From Malania oleifera (lineage: Eukaryota > Streptophyta > Magnoliopsida > Santalales > Ximeniaceae), in assembly GCF_029873635.1 (NCBI RefSeq), contig NC_080422.1:59708019-59772018 (forward strand): a stretch of DNA of 64,000 nucleotides, given 5' to 3'. The notes under the pieces are model-generated. The model was not told the DNA's origin, searched no databases, and saw nothing but the letters and a program-made list of their open reading frames with translations. Positions 54,501 through 64,000 of this stretch are shown here, piece after piece. Both the position numbers and the translations under genes were made by a program. Each line of letters opens with the position of its first letter. The first letter of the stretch is position 1.

Positions 54501-57500
54501 ATCTCAATTGATTTGGGAATCCTATCATTAAATAGAAAATCCCCAACAACACGTTTACAAATGCGAGTGAGTTTTATAAAACTAATGAACACTCACTCTC
54601 CTTTAAAGAGCTTTATATGTTATTTTAGATTTGACACTAGGAAACACCAAATTATTTTAGCTTTGACACTAGGGAACCTCAAATTGACCAAGGAGTCATA
54701 CTCCCACTTTACACTACGGCACAAACATACTCAAAGCATTAAACTGTACTACTATTTACATGATGGTAACTCATCCCTTGCACATAAGACAAGCAATCAT
54801 AGGCAAGCATAATGCCCTGAACAAATTTGGCTCGTGACACCTTGCCATGACAGGAAGTTTTAGGTAGCACCTTAGTCGTGTCCAAAAATATAAATATAAA
54901 ATCAAATAATTTATGATGTATTGGATGCATGTCAGGTAGGTGTTGGTATGACATGTGTTGGACATAGACACTTTAGGATTCTAGAAGTGTCCATGCTTCC
55001 TAGATGTCAAAAATTGCAAAAATGAAAATGAAAATTCATGAAAAAAAACTAAACTAAAACTAGCAATTTATTTTGTTGTTGTCATGAGACTGACATATTA
55101 AAATCTGATTGAACACATGATCAATTTTGTCCTTAGATCAATTCAAAATTAATTATCATACTACACTTCAATTGCCATAAATTTTTCATCATCAAGTAGT
55201 GAGCAATTTAATGGTACCATTGAGCTTAATATATCAAGCATTAGAAGTAAATGCAAACTTTTATCCTTTAAAAATATGACTAGAATAGTGCAAATAGGGT
55301 TCCACAATAGGTGCTAATTGGTTTTTTGATAGAAATTGGATAAACAAGTTGTTGCCACCTTTTGTTCATTGTACAGAAACAAAATCATAAAACAGGAAAT
55401 AGAAATGATACCAAACAACTTTGAAAAAAGTACTTATCGATGCACATTGTGCATTGAATCTATATTACCATTTTTGGGCTTGAAATGTGCGAAAATGAAA
55501 GAAATGAGCAATTCTTTTTTTTAGTCATAACCCATGTATTACCAAAAACTTTTAAACATTCCAACACACATTATTCTGAACTTAGTTCTTGCAAAGGATA
55601 AAGAAGAATTGAGAACTATTTTGTCATATGAATCGAAAATTTAATTTAATTTTGGTATTTTAAACTTGTCTTTGGAATTGTTTTACATTGTTTTTGGTAT
55701 TATGTTTTACTATTTCTAGTATTTTTTGGAGAGCGCTAGTTTTTCCAAGACTATGTTAATTATCCGTTTCAAGGGCTTTGGAGGGGTGAAAAGTAGAATC
55801 CTTGGAGGTGTGCTTAGATGGCAATAGATAGTATCTTGATAGAGAGAAATGATATAGTTTTTAAAGATCATTGTCAGTCTCTGCAATCTGGGACAAGGTG
55901 CAAGCATTTCAATATTTGGTTGATTACTCTACTTCAAAGTTTGAACTATGCCTCCTGCTATCACTCTCACTCTCATTCTCACTCTCACTCTCACTCTCAC
56001 TTAGTTTTTTCTCTTCTTTGCCATGGATGTTATCGAAGTTAGAGATGGAGGAGAATTCTTTGAGGTCCATGTGGATCGAAAGCAAAACCTTCAACTTGCT
56101 TTTGGAAAAGATTGGGGAAAGGGGATTTTGTTCAATTGGAGAAGAAATCCTAACATAGGAGCAAGTGGATTAGGACATGATATCGGCTGCACGATGGGTG
56201 TGCAATTGCTTTTCTATAGTCTTCTCAAGATTAATGCGGTTCATTCAATATAAGATGTTTGGTAAAATCTTGTATTGGGTGGTTGGTAAGATGAATCATA
56301 AAGGTAGTTTCTTGGAACTAGGGTTGCATTTGAATGGCAAGGGTAATTTCATTTTTATACTAGGCAGGTTGAATGATTTAGCGAAGATATATAGTTTTAG
56401 AGCTGGCGGTAGATGCACAAAACATTATCAATTTCTAGAATTTGATTGTGAAGAAACTTGTAGGTGGTAATGGCGTAAATGGATGAAAAGTTGTATGTCT
56501 AATGTGAATTTTGCAGTGATAGTGAATGATGAGCCTAAATCTTGGTTCAGGGCCACGAAAGGGATTAGACAAGGGGATCCTCTTTCTCAGTTTTTGTTTG
56601 TGTTAGTGGATGATGTTTTGAGTAGGATGGTTGATAGGGTGGCGGATAGAGGTTTAGTGAAAGGTTTAGGAGTGGGTGGGGAGGAGTTCATGGTGTCACA
56701 CCTTCAGTTTGTGCTTGATACTATCTTTTTCCTAGAGGATCATGAGCCTTCTTTCTTAAATATATTGGGGCTTCTCCAAATTTTGAAAGGGTGTCAGGGT
56801 TTAAGACTAATTTGGGTAAGAGCGATATTGCAGCTATTAATGTGCCTGCAGAGAGTGTTAGGGATTTAGCTTTGGAAGTTGGGTATACTAAGATGGTGTG
56901 GTTCCTCTGGGGGGTGATACTAGATCAGTTAGTTCTCAGGATTCGTTGGTGGAGGAGGGAGTGTCCAAGCATTTATATGTGTGGAAGGGAGCCCTTTTTT
57001 CTTTGGGATGGAGGATTACTCTAATTTAGGCTTGTCTTTCTAGTATTCCTATGTATTTCTTTCTATTTTAAAAATTCCAATAGGAGTCTCTAGTAAGATT
57101 GAGAGAATCTTGAGAGATTTTTTTTGGTCATGTATTGGGGGGTTTTAGGGAATTGGTGAGATGGGAGGTGGTTTGTAGGACTAAGAGGGATGGTGGTTTG
57201 GGTCTTGGAAATTTGGTGTCTAAGAACACAACTCTTTTGGGTAAATGGCTTTGGAGGTTCCCGTTAGAGGTTCCTTCCTTGCGGCGTAAAGTCATCAACA
57301 AGAAGTTTGGACTTGATGGGAATGGGTGGGACACTAAATTTGGGTTCTAGATGTTCTTTGGAAAGCCCGTAGGAAGCTATTTGCTAGATTTACCATCTGT
57401 TATTCCTAATACCAAATTTGTTTTGGTTAAGGGCTGTAATATTCATTTTGGAAAGGCCTTTGGCTGGGGAATGTTGTTTTGTCCACCTCTTTTCCTTGCC

Positions 57501-60443
57501 TATTTCGCTTGAGCTCAGGGTAAAATGATCCTATTTCTTGTTTTAGTGTAGACTTGAGTGGCCCTTTACTTTCTTGGGATTTTCACTTCAGGATAACCTT
57601 GAATGATAGGGAAACTATTATCTTCCTTGTTGGTTATGTTGAATAATTGTAGCGTATCTTCCAACGATGATAGTCGATCCTGGTTGTTGGATACTTCGGG
57701 TGTTTATTCTTGTAAATCTTTCTTGGTCGGTACCAATTTTCTACTTTCCTTTCTACAAAGTTATCTTGAAGATCAAAATGCTCCCTAAAATCATAGTGTT
57801 TCTTTGGTTGGTTGTGCTTAATAGGATAAATACTAATGGCTTGCTGCAGATTAAAAGACCTTTAACGGCTCTCTCTCCTAATATATGTACGCTTTGTTTT
57901 GATTGTTCAGAATTTGTTTCACATCCTTTTGTGCATTGCAATTTTGTGAGGAAGGTTGGGAACAAGCTATTCAATTATTTTGGAGAAAGCTGGGTTTGTC
58001 TGAGGAAAGTGGAGGAGTTCTTGGCAATATCTGTTCTCAGGTTTGGTAGGAAGAAGGAAGGAATTGCATTATGGAATTGTGCTTTATTTGCAGTGTTCTG
58101 GGGGTTTGTGGAAGGAATGTAACTTGCATATATTTTGAGGGAAGAAGTTATCATATTTGTAGGTGTGGGAAAAGGTTCATTTTATGGCTTCTTTATTTTG
58201 TGTGGGCAATGAAAATTTCAAGGGGACGTGTTTTTCAGATGTTCAGCGTGATTGGCAGTCTCTTCTTAGGGTGTGCTAATTTTCTTTTGCTGTTTTTTAC
58301 ATTTTGTGTGGTTTTTTTTTTCCTGAGGATTCCTAGATTAGTAAAGGAGATGTCTTCTCTCCTGATTGTACATTCTTTATCTATCTAATGACTTTCTTTT
58401 TCTATCAAAAAAAGAAAAAGAAAAAAAGGAATATCAATTAGTGGTTGATATATGAAAGGTGAACCATTCATCATATCCAAATGTCCATAAATCGAATGTT
58501 AACCCCTGCTAAAAGGTGCATTATTTTGCAAACAGAAGAAATAGACTATCAAATGTTTCTACTTCCCCTTTGTTCTTTTATAATCCAAATTTCAGGGGGT
58601 TAAAACAGTTCATGACACGAACAAGCAGATGCAGACAAAGCATAAAGACAGTTTCTTTCATTACCGATTCCAGATCAAACAAATATTGAAAATTTTGGAT
58701 TTCCTTGTTTTGTTGATATGATTGCATTCCTTTATATAAGCAATCATTTGCTGTTCAATGCAGCAACAAAACCAACAATGACACAGTTGCGTCTTTCATT
58801 TAGTCAGGCAATCAGGAGGCTCTTTATGAATAATATTAGTTGCTGTTTAGAATTTGTACAAATTATAGAAGTTATATTTTCCCTGCTGCTGCTTATTGAT
58901 GGCTTGTTGAACTTCAGATGGAGCGGATGCATGAAGCGGTCATTTGATGGAGGCATTACTTGGACAGAAAGACAACAACTTCCTCCTGGTATATTAGGAC
59001 CAATCAAGAATAAGGTATCACTAGCATTTATTGTATTATATATGCATTTTTTTTTTTTTTTTGCTTCCATAAAGCATGGAAATTGCTTTTCAATTATAAG
59101 ATGCCTGCGGTCATGTATTGTGCTTCACTCTTCCTCAGCCCATCTTGCTGGACAACGGACAGTTGCTGTGTGGATCATCTGTTGAAAGTTGGAACTCCTG
59201 GGGGGCATGGGTTGAGGTTGTAATGAAAACTCAGCTATGTAAAGCAGTTTGTATTCAAATATTAGAGGGGAAGGAAGTCAACCAATCATATTAAGTGGAT
59301 GCTTGACAAATTTTTGGTGGCCTCTGGGAAACAGGTTACTGCAGATTCTGGTCGGTCATGGAAAAAGTTTGGGCCAATATATATCAAGAATAATCCTCTG
59401 AGTGTAATTCAACCAGTTCCTTACCAAACAAAAAGTGGTACATTGCGTCTTCTGTTGCGATCCTTTGCTGGCATTGATAGAGTTTGTATGTCAGAATCTC
59501 ATGATGGTGGGCAGAGCTGGGGTCTTGCAAAACCTACCGAACTCCCCAATCCTAACTCAGGTTGGTTGCATTAATTATATTATTTGCATCAATTTCTGGG
59601 GTGTTTGGATCTCTCAAATACTGGTAAATGTCTTAAATATCATCAGGAGTTGATTCTGTTTTTGTGACATAGGAAATGAGCTTCCGTCACTTTTTATGTT
59701 TTATATGCCATTGGTTTTCTACAGAATTACATGTTCAAAGTCAGACTTGGTCTTTTTTGTTATTTTTTAGGTGCAATAGTTACATTTGTTTTTATATGCT
59801 CTATGAGTACACACAACAGACATTTGCTTTGTGCACTTTGTAATTACCACATCCATTTATCATTTGTAATAAATCCAACCTGAAGGATGACTTGTGCATT
59901 TTAAATGGTATGGGAAATAACTATTTCCATGAAACATGCAATTGCCCCCTTCATATATTTTCTTTTATTTGCTATTTCTTCTCTTTGTACTTTTGTCTTA
60001 CTCCTGTAGTTTTGTTGCTAGGAATTGATGGGGTTAAACTGAGGGATGGCCGTCTGTTACTTGCATACAATACAATCTCCAGGGGCATACTCAAAGTTGC
60101 CCTCTCATTAGATGATGGTGACTCATGGCATCATGTTGTGACATTGGAAGAGAATTTGGGAATGGAATTCTCTTATCCAGCTGTTATCGAGGCTAGTGAT
60201 GGTCTTGTTCACATCACTTACACATATAACAGGACACAGATCAAGGTAACCAACTCAGTTTGTGCTGCAAGATGAATTGTGATGAATGTGAATTGTTCTT
60301 ACTTCCACATCTTTTCTTCATTTTTTCGTGGTTCAATTGCATACTTTCAGAATAGTCCTCAAATGATAAAAGCATTTATTTTTAGAAGATCTAAGCTTTT
60401 TAGTCATTTGGTTTTGCAGCACGTTGTTCTTCAACCAAATTGA
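38879..60443 (+). CDS. BNR/Asp-box sialidase-like protein (spliced, 8 exons)
   Basis: Exons are 38879-39001, 39119-39205, 39816-39943, 58918-59014, 59139-59216, 59335-59560, 60022-60245 and 60420-60443. All introns are GT-AG and phases agree, giving 328 residues from MAQGTDLG to HVVLQPN and stop. The N-terminal CHASTIVE and [16 protein letters not shown] match plant BNR_2 sialidase-like proteins. Four Asp boxes (S/T-x-D-x-G-x-x-W) are visible: SFDGGITW (121-128), TADSGRSW (173-180), SHDGGQSW (226-233) and SLDDGDSW (275-282), as in a six-bladed propeller. No signal peptide or membrane segment is seen. The substrate is unknown; plants lack clear sialic acid metabolism, so true sialidase activity is doubtful. 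The start at 38879 is the ATG nearest the conserved region; upstream ATGs in frame exist (for example 38720). No internal stop or frameshift was found, so the gene looks intact despite intron 3. Confidence 0.88.
39493..39530. repeat. (TA)n microsatellite in intron 2
   Basis: A run of about 18 TA units inside intron 2 of the sialidase-like gene; likely polymorphic. Confidence 0.9.
39944..43278. other. Intron 3, left part without recognised gene
   Basis: AT-rich sequence with no supported coding region. Small features are a tip-like TCCCGTGCAATGTGCAGG at 40001-40020 that may start an old transposon, a perfect 22-bp tandem duplication (41467-41510, unit ATATAGGACGTGAAAAGTTC plus CT) and a run of 13 G (43043-43055). 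Confidence 0.6.
43279..43700 (-). repeat. 3' LTR of Gypsy-C
   Basis: The plus strand begins TGTCACAGTCC and ends GATGGTAACTA. It matches 53890-54773 after removing the 405-bp insertion and a short extra segment present in the right copy. Confidence 0.72.
43701..44548 (-). repeat. 3' LTR of Gypsy-B with TTGACA motif array
   Basis: About 848 bp. The minus-strand purine tract AGTGGGGG lies just beyond 44548. Between about 43725 and 44515 the hexamer TTGACA occurs on one strand or the other at least a dozen times. TTGAC is the W-box core bound by WRKY factors, although the canonical W box has C or T next. Confidence 0.65.
45864..46545. mobile_element. Non-autonomous hAT-like element (682 bp)
   Basis: Flanked by TGTATAAC (45856-45863) and CGTATAAC (46546-46553), an eight-base target duplication with one mismatch. 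Its ends GAGACCTTGCAAAATGGG and, in reverse complement, AAACCTAGCAAAGCGG are imperfect inverted repeats of the hAT type. No transposase frame is present. It interrupts the Gypsy-B integrase region. Confidence 0.72.
48822..49139 (-). repeat. 159-bp in-frame tandem duplication in Gypsy-B gag
   Basis: Units 48822-48980 and 48981-49139 are nearly identical. The unit is 53 codons, containing [18 protein letters not shown] and [13 protein letters not shown], so the duplication keeps the reading frame. The few differences suggest it is moderately old. Confidence 0.85.
49828..50105 (-). repeat. 5' LTR of Gypsy-B, truncated
   Basis: Only the LTR end next to the primer-binding site remains (about 278 of about 848 bp). 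It breaks off at about 50105 into Gypsy-C integrase sequence. Confidence 0.7.
50106..53889 (-). pseudogene. Gypsy-C gag-pol remnants
   Basis: Minus strand from the right: gag (about 53800-52870), a zinc-knuckle relic (CFLCRDPS, about 52865-52830), protease and linker (about 52680-52140) with [18 protein letters not shown] and [18 protein letters not shown], then RT. The RT contains [17 protein letters not shown] and the catalytic box [13 protein letters not shown] (about 51790-51620), in which the expected D-D reads D-N. RNase H and the first part of integrase follow to about 50120, where EEYLRHF-like sequence meets the Gypsy-B LTR. It is inactive. Confidence 0.75.
53890..54773 (-). repeat. 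5' LTR of Gypsy-C, interrupted
   Basis: It begins TTTCACAGACTG beside the primer-binding site and ends near GATGGTAACTCA. It is interrupted by a 405-bp insertion (54144-54548). It also has about 50 bp (54629-54680) not in the left copy, built from a repeated TTTGACACTAGG unit. Confidence 0.7.
54144..54548 (-). mobile_element. 405-bp insertion, probable copia solo LTR
   Basis: Flanked by ACACG on both sides (54139-54143 and 54549-54553). On the minus strand it begins TGTTGGGGATTTTC, contains three copies of GATTCCCAAATCAATTG and a TATATATA/ACCCTATGGAGC promoter-like stretch, and ends AGGGTCTTATCT. The TG start and five-base duplication fit a solo LTR; the expected CA end is not seen. Confidence 0.65.
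54774..55744. other. Intron 3, AT-rich stretch without gene
   Basis: Apart from the CCTTG that may be the Gypsy-C target duplication, I see no coding region, repeat or regulatory signal that can be supported here. Confidence 0.6.
55745..58431 (+). mobile_element. L1-type LINE remnants, same strand as the host gene
   Basis: Two pieces. 55745-55935 resembles the C-terminal end of a plant L1 ORF2 ([15 protein letters not shown], then [10 protein letters not shown]). From about 56010 a second copy starts with an ORF1-like stretch ([12 protein letters not shown]). It jumps to a reverse transcriptase (56483-56869) with [20 protein letters not shown] and [12 protein letters not shown], where the catalytic F-A-D-D reads F-V-L-D. 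Then come [18 protein letters not shown] (about 57165) and a zf-RVT domain with CTLC and HPFVHC (about 57885-57945). The tail is A-rich (58407-58431). The endonuclease is missing. Confidence 0.75.
55961..56000. repeat. (CTCTCA)n short tandem repeat
   Basis: About six to seven copies of CTCTCA/CTCTCATT-like units at the junction of the two LINE pieces. Confidence 0.85.
58432..58917. other. Intron 3, 3' end
   Basis: Unique-looking AT-rich sequence between the LINE tail and exon 4. The acceptor at 58917 has a weak pyrimidine tract (TTGATGGCTTGTTGAACTTCAG). No gene is seen. Confidence 0.6.
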
Positions 60444-62560
60444 TTCAGTGTCTTATCACTGATGGAAACCTTGACAAAGCAGGTATATTTGCTTTCAGCA
60501 TGTAATATGGTTTAACATATCGGCATTATTTGTTAAGCTTTTGGAGGGGAGAGATTCCTTCTTGTCTTGTATGTAAAATGCTCAACAGATCCTTGGCTTG
60601 CAGCTATGTTAGTGGTCACGTTTTGTTGCATGTCAACCTATTATAAATTGCAGTCTTTATGTACAGATCTTATCAAACTTTGACTCTCTTTTTTGATTTA
60701 TCACCACTAGATTGACAAAGCAAGTGATGTCCTTTATTGTTTTCATTTAAAATTTTTTATGATTATTATTGTTAAATTATTTCATGAAATCTATCCTTGC
60801 CTCGGACATACCTTGTCCATTGGAAGGTTTATTTTAGTATCAAGACACATGGTTTGATATTCGTTTATTTGGATTTGGAATCTCATAGATACATACACTG
60901 TTGTAGTTTACTAGTAGAATATGAATCTGAATTTGAATGGAATAGTAGGTGAATTTCAAAGGCCCAAATTCATTCATTTCAAATTGCAACTGAATCCGGG
61001 TATTTCAACTGAAACTTTTTTTAAAAAAATTGACACTTCTCAATTCCCATTACAATAGTCCCCTCTCTCTCTCTGATTGTTGGCTGCAGTAGTTGATCGT
61101 TCTTAGTCAGATTTGAGGTATGAATTTCAATTCTTGTCCATTCAAAGTTTATAACATTAGGTTTTTACTATGTTGATGAACGGACTTGTCATTGAAGTGT
61201 TCATTTTGATATGGCATGGTTGATTGTGTGTTGAAATACCGTTGTTTGATTAGGACAGCTCTAGGTCTAATTACTGTGTTATTTTTCCCATTCAGATACG
61301 TCTTATTAGCTTGCTGGTTCTTTTGTTGGCTATGGCTGTGCCTCTGAAGGTTCAAGGGCCGGCTGGAATGCTTTCAAATAGTGGTAGGTTTGGATGTTAC
61401 GTACCAAGAATTGGGTATGCTGTAGTCCTGATTTTTTTTTTTTCAAACATAGTCAGTCGTATCTGTGTTGGTGGGTTTAAACCTTTCTAATAAGTTTTCT
61501 TGATGAGTTTGGAATTGCTTGTTCAACTTAATAACATTTTTTTTAGTAAAATTGAATAAGTATAATATTGATTTAAAATGTTATTGACAAGAGATTTATA
61601 TTCTTAATTTACGTTTTATTATTCTATGATAGTAAATTGATTAATAAAATAAAATCAATTGATAAGTATATCACACAACACAAAGTATGCAGTAGATAAA
61701 ATATTTTATTAGTAAAAAATTTTAGTAAACTTTTCAGTTGACTCAGTAATATTATATAATCTAAGCCAATCCTATAACATATTATTGCAAAAAGAAATTA
61801 TTTTTTTTTTAAGATATGAACAGAAAAAATGAAAGAAAATGAGTAAAGTAAAAAGCAAGAAAAATCAAAGATATGCGGTAGTGAGCTTTTTTATTCTGTC
61901 TGGAGAAATGCTAAATAACAAGCCTCATACAAATGAATTTTTATCATTTGAGATTCTACTTAGGTATCAATAGTTATAGGAGGTTTGTGGGGCAAATAAA
62001 AGAAGACATTTTAATATTAATTTAAACAAACTAAATGTGTAGTTCATGATAGTAGTAAATTTCTATTTGTTTTGCTTCTATTGGTTCTCTTTTTCTATTT
62101 CTACTTCTATTTTAGTTCCAAAAATTGAAATTATATTCCATCTGCTGCTGTATTTTTTTTTTCTCCATTAGTACCGAGGTCAACTAATCTTGGTCTACAT
62201 TTTATCTATATTGTTGAGTTAATTGATACAGATGTATGTATTTATGCTTGCATATGTATACTTCTTTAATAACATATGGATGCTTCTTTAATTAATGGAT
62301 CAGTTCTATAGGAGGCTTTTAAGCTATGAAATTTTAGTGTTAAAGGAAGCAGAATATGCAGAATTTGCTTTGGAGCTTTTATTCCAAAATATTCTGATAA
62401 TTGTATATTACATTTCATATTCTAATTGATGTGCAAACTCCTCTAATGGGATCGTGGTTCATTAGTCTGCAAGGCCATTTTCACTTATTGTCATATTATA
62501 ATTTGTGGCTTTTCATGATCAAGGTACTTTTGTAGGTAAATTAAGCAGCTATATATATAT
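60444..62560 (+). other. 3' flank of the sialidase-like gene
   Basis: Sequence after the stop codon. GCAG/GTATAT at about 60480 could be a UTR splice donor. A less AT-rich stretch at about 61295-61420 could be a 3' UTR exon, but no frame supports coding. The rest (61430-62550) is AT-rich with poly-T runs and a TATATATATATATAGAG stretch near 62552-62566. A polyadenylation site cannot be fixed from sequence alone. Confidence 0.4.
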
Positions 62561-62879
62561 ATAGAGTTTACGCTATCTTTGTGTACCCTTTAGGATATGG
62601 TGATAATCTCCAAACGAAGATAGTCGTCCATCTTGGGAATTATAAGGGAAGTCGTCAAAGACAAAGTAGTCGCCTAAGAAATTAAAATTAGATCGCCCAA
62701 AATTCAAAACGTGAGGCAATATAATCAGTCAGATGATATTTTAAGTTGGGCGAAGACAATTTGAGGCAAGTATCACCCTGATAATTAGTTGACTACCTAA
62801 ACATCTAGATGAGGTTGTAAAAATACATGCAACTCAATCAAATATTTTATTTTACATCGAGTTTACAAAACAACTCAGC

Positions 62880-63900
62880 TATTACAAAAGACTTGCTACA
62901 CAATTTTTGTTCTCTTAGGTTAAAGGAAAAGAAATATTCTAGTTCTCTCAGCATCTGGGCAAGGGTGGACGAGTCATGCAGCTAGTAAAGTGCATCCTCA
63001 TGATCAATCATTTGCACCTTCGCTTTGGAAATCTTAGGTCTCAAAGTCCAGAGGCGATTCTTAATCTCTAAATGCCTTGCCTTCACGCTCTTTGCAATAT
63101 TGGAACATTGAGCTAAAACCGAGGATGGAGACTTCATCTTGTCACAAATGGCCTTAATATCACTTTCAATCTCGCCACTTCCAAAGTCTTTCTACATCAC
63201 TAATCACATAATTGAATATTGGCATTGATTCTAGGTGGGACTAAACAAATGCATCCTTGATAGACACCACCTCAATCAAGCTAACCTTTGCAAGAAAGGC
63301 TTCCACCTTTGTTTCATTTGCCAATAGCAAAACCCCCTTGGAGAGCGATGAGGATACCTCTTGAAATACTTGTGCCAATGTTGCCTTCGAAGATGTAGTC
63401 CATGACTGAAAAAAGTAATCTACTTTTTCTGAATCCTAGAGGATAGAATTAAAGAATATGCCATAGAGCCCTCAACTTGCATCCAAGAATAGTAGTTTGT
63501 TCCATGGAAGGGATGCTAATTGTGTTCCCTTAGAAAAATTGAATTATTTGCCTATAATGGAGACATAGTCGAATTCCCCCACAACCTGCCCATTGTGAAC
63601 CTGTGGGTAGGTGACTTGCGATTACACCACAACTTGAAAGAATAGACATGAAAACCTAAAGAGGCTTAATTTATGAAAGTGGAAGAAAAAAGGTTTAATA
63701 GTGAAGCAAAAACCCAAATAATATAAATACTTAAAAGTTGCAAAGGACGTTACCTATGAGCACACCATACATGATGCAAGGCATGTCACTTCAATCTAAG
63801 GGATTAGGTAGACGAGAGGTATGTGTGATGAAATCGACATTACCAAGCCTGAGGAGTTGCGAGTGACCACACCTTATTTTTGGTAACCAGGCAAAAAGAG
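62880..63900 (-). pseudogene. Unrecognised degenerate minus-strand coding remnant
   Basis: On the minus strand two blocks give long, amphipathic, helix-like translations: about 63440-63250 (FFQSWTTSSKATLAQVFQEV, then SLSKGVLLLANETKVEAFLA) and about 63160-62930 (KSVKARHLEIKNRLWTLRPK, then LAQMLRELEYFF). Stops and frame changes break both. Upstream (63880-63540) two GT/AG-like borders may mark an ancient intron. The composition is less AT-rich than the surroundings. It could be a transposon-derived plant protein or a decayed host gene; I do not recognise the family. Confidence 0.35.
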
Positions 63901-64000
63901 TGAAGAATGCACCTTATTTGCCTAGGCAAGTATCACTTCACCAATGAAATACACCTGCCAAGCTAGCAACTAGAGATAAGGCGATACTCAAGTAGGGCAA

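Larger units (their letters stand above)
43279..54773 (-). mobile_element. Gypsy-C: degenerate minus-strand Ty3/gypsy element
   Basis: Direct repeats at 43279-43700 and 53890-54773 are its LTRs. CCTTG precedes the left one (43274-43278) and CCTTG occurs at 54776-54780 beside the right one, a likely target duplication. The minus-strand primer-binding site TTGGTATTAGAGCC adjoins the right LTR (about 53876-53889). Internal gag-pol remnants run from 53889 down to about 50106. There Gypsy-B starts, and the end of the integrase gene and the purine tract are missing. Confidence 0.72.
39944..58917 (+). other. Giant intron 3 (about 19 kb) of the sialidase-like gene
   Basis: The donor is CAAAA/GTAAAT (39944) and the acceptor is AACTTCAG/A (58917). 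The split lysine codon is restored exactly (AA + A), giving VQK-WSG, the sequence expected in this family. Almost all the length comes from transposons: gypsy elements C and B, a hAT-like insertion, a solo-LTR-like insertion and LINE remnants. The other introns are 117 to 610 bp. The gene must therefore be transcribed through about 19 kb of repeat sequence. Confidence 0.85.

Noticed and set aside
55818..56158. Serine/histidine-leucine repeat frames ([16 protein letters not shown])
   Set aside because: Produced by the CTCTCA tandem repeat between LINE remnants, not a protein.
58718..59185. Single 155-codon frame covering exon 4
   Set aside because: It reads through intron sequence on both sides; only 58918-59014 matches the sialidase-like family and has splice borders.

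Overview
This window is nuclear DNA of a flowering plant, most likely a TE-rich eudicot. The evidence is nested Ty3/gypsy and Ty1/copia LTR retrotransposons primed by initiator tRNA-Met, a plant L1-type LINE, hAT-like non-autonomous elements, AT-rich introns with GT-AG borders, and one spliced host gene. There is no bacterial, organellar or CRISPR content, and I see no tRNA or rRNA gene.

Layout. 1-35.6 kb is a nest of retrotransposons. The oldest layer is a minus-strand copia element (Copia-A; LTR, gag, protease and pre-integrase remnants at 35571-35136, 13310-12571 and 4373-3887). It was split by a SIRE-like copia element (SIRE-2, minus, 1113-3886, truncated), by a Tekay/Del-type gypsy element (Gypsy-2, plus, 4374-12570) and by a second gypsy element of the same group (Gypsy-3, plus, 13311-35135, target duplication CGGGT/CAGGT). 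Gypsy-3 was itself hit by a SIRE-like element (SIRE-1, plus, 20214-28801, perfect duplication TAGTG) and by two solo LTRs in opposite orientation (29613-31623 and 31711-33779). The left edge (1-1112) is the 3' end of a further gypsy element. All element coding regions are broken.

35.6-38.9 kb is intergenic: a hAT-like end, then a four-unit tandem array (36290-37940), then the presumed promoter. 38879-60443 is a host gene for a BNR/Asp-box sialidase-like protein. Its eight exons, 328 codons, join in phase with GT-AG borders. Intron 3 is about 19 kb and holds two degenerate minus-strand gypsy elements (B and C), a hAT-like element, a 405-bp solo-LTR-like insertion and LINE remnants. Beyond 60.4 kb is non-coding flank, then an unrecognised degenerate minus-strand coding remnant (about 62.9-63.9 kb).

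Most notable observation. In the Tekay-type elements the LTR carries, after an array of TCGTCGACGA palindromes, a TATA box and a CT tract, a conserved leader of about 100 bp. That leader ends in a consensus splice donor. In both elements that keep gag, a splice acceptor lies one base before the gag ATG. This predicts that gag mRNA is made by removing a 1.8-2.0 kb intron that contains the rest of the LTR and the primer-binding site. I do not know this as a described feature of the lineage, and it is directly testable.
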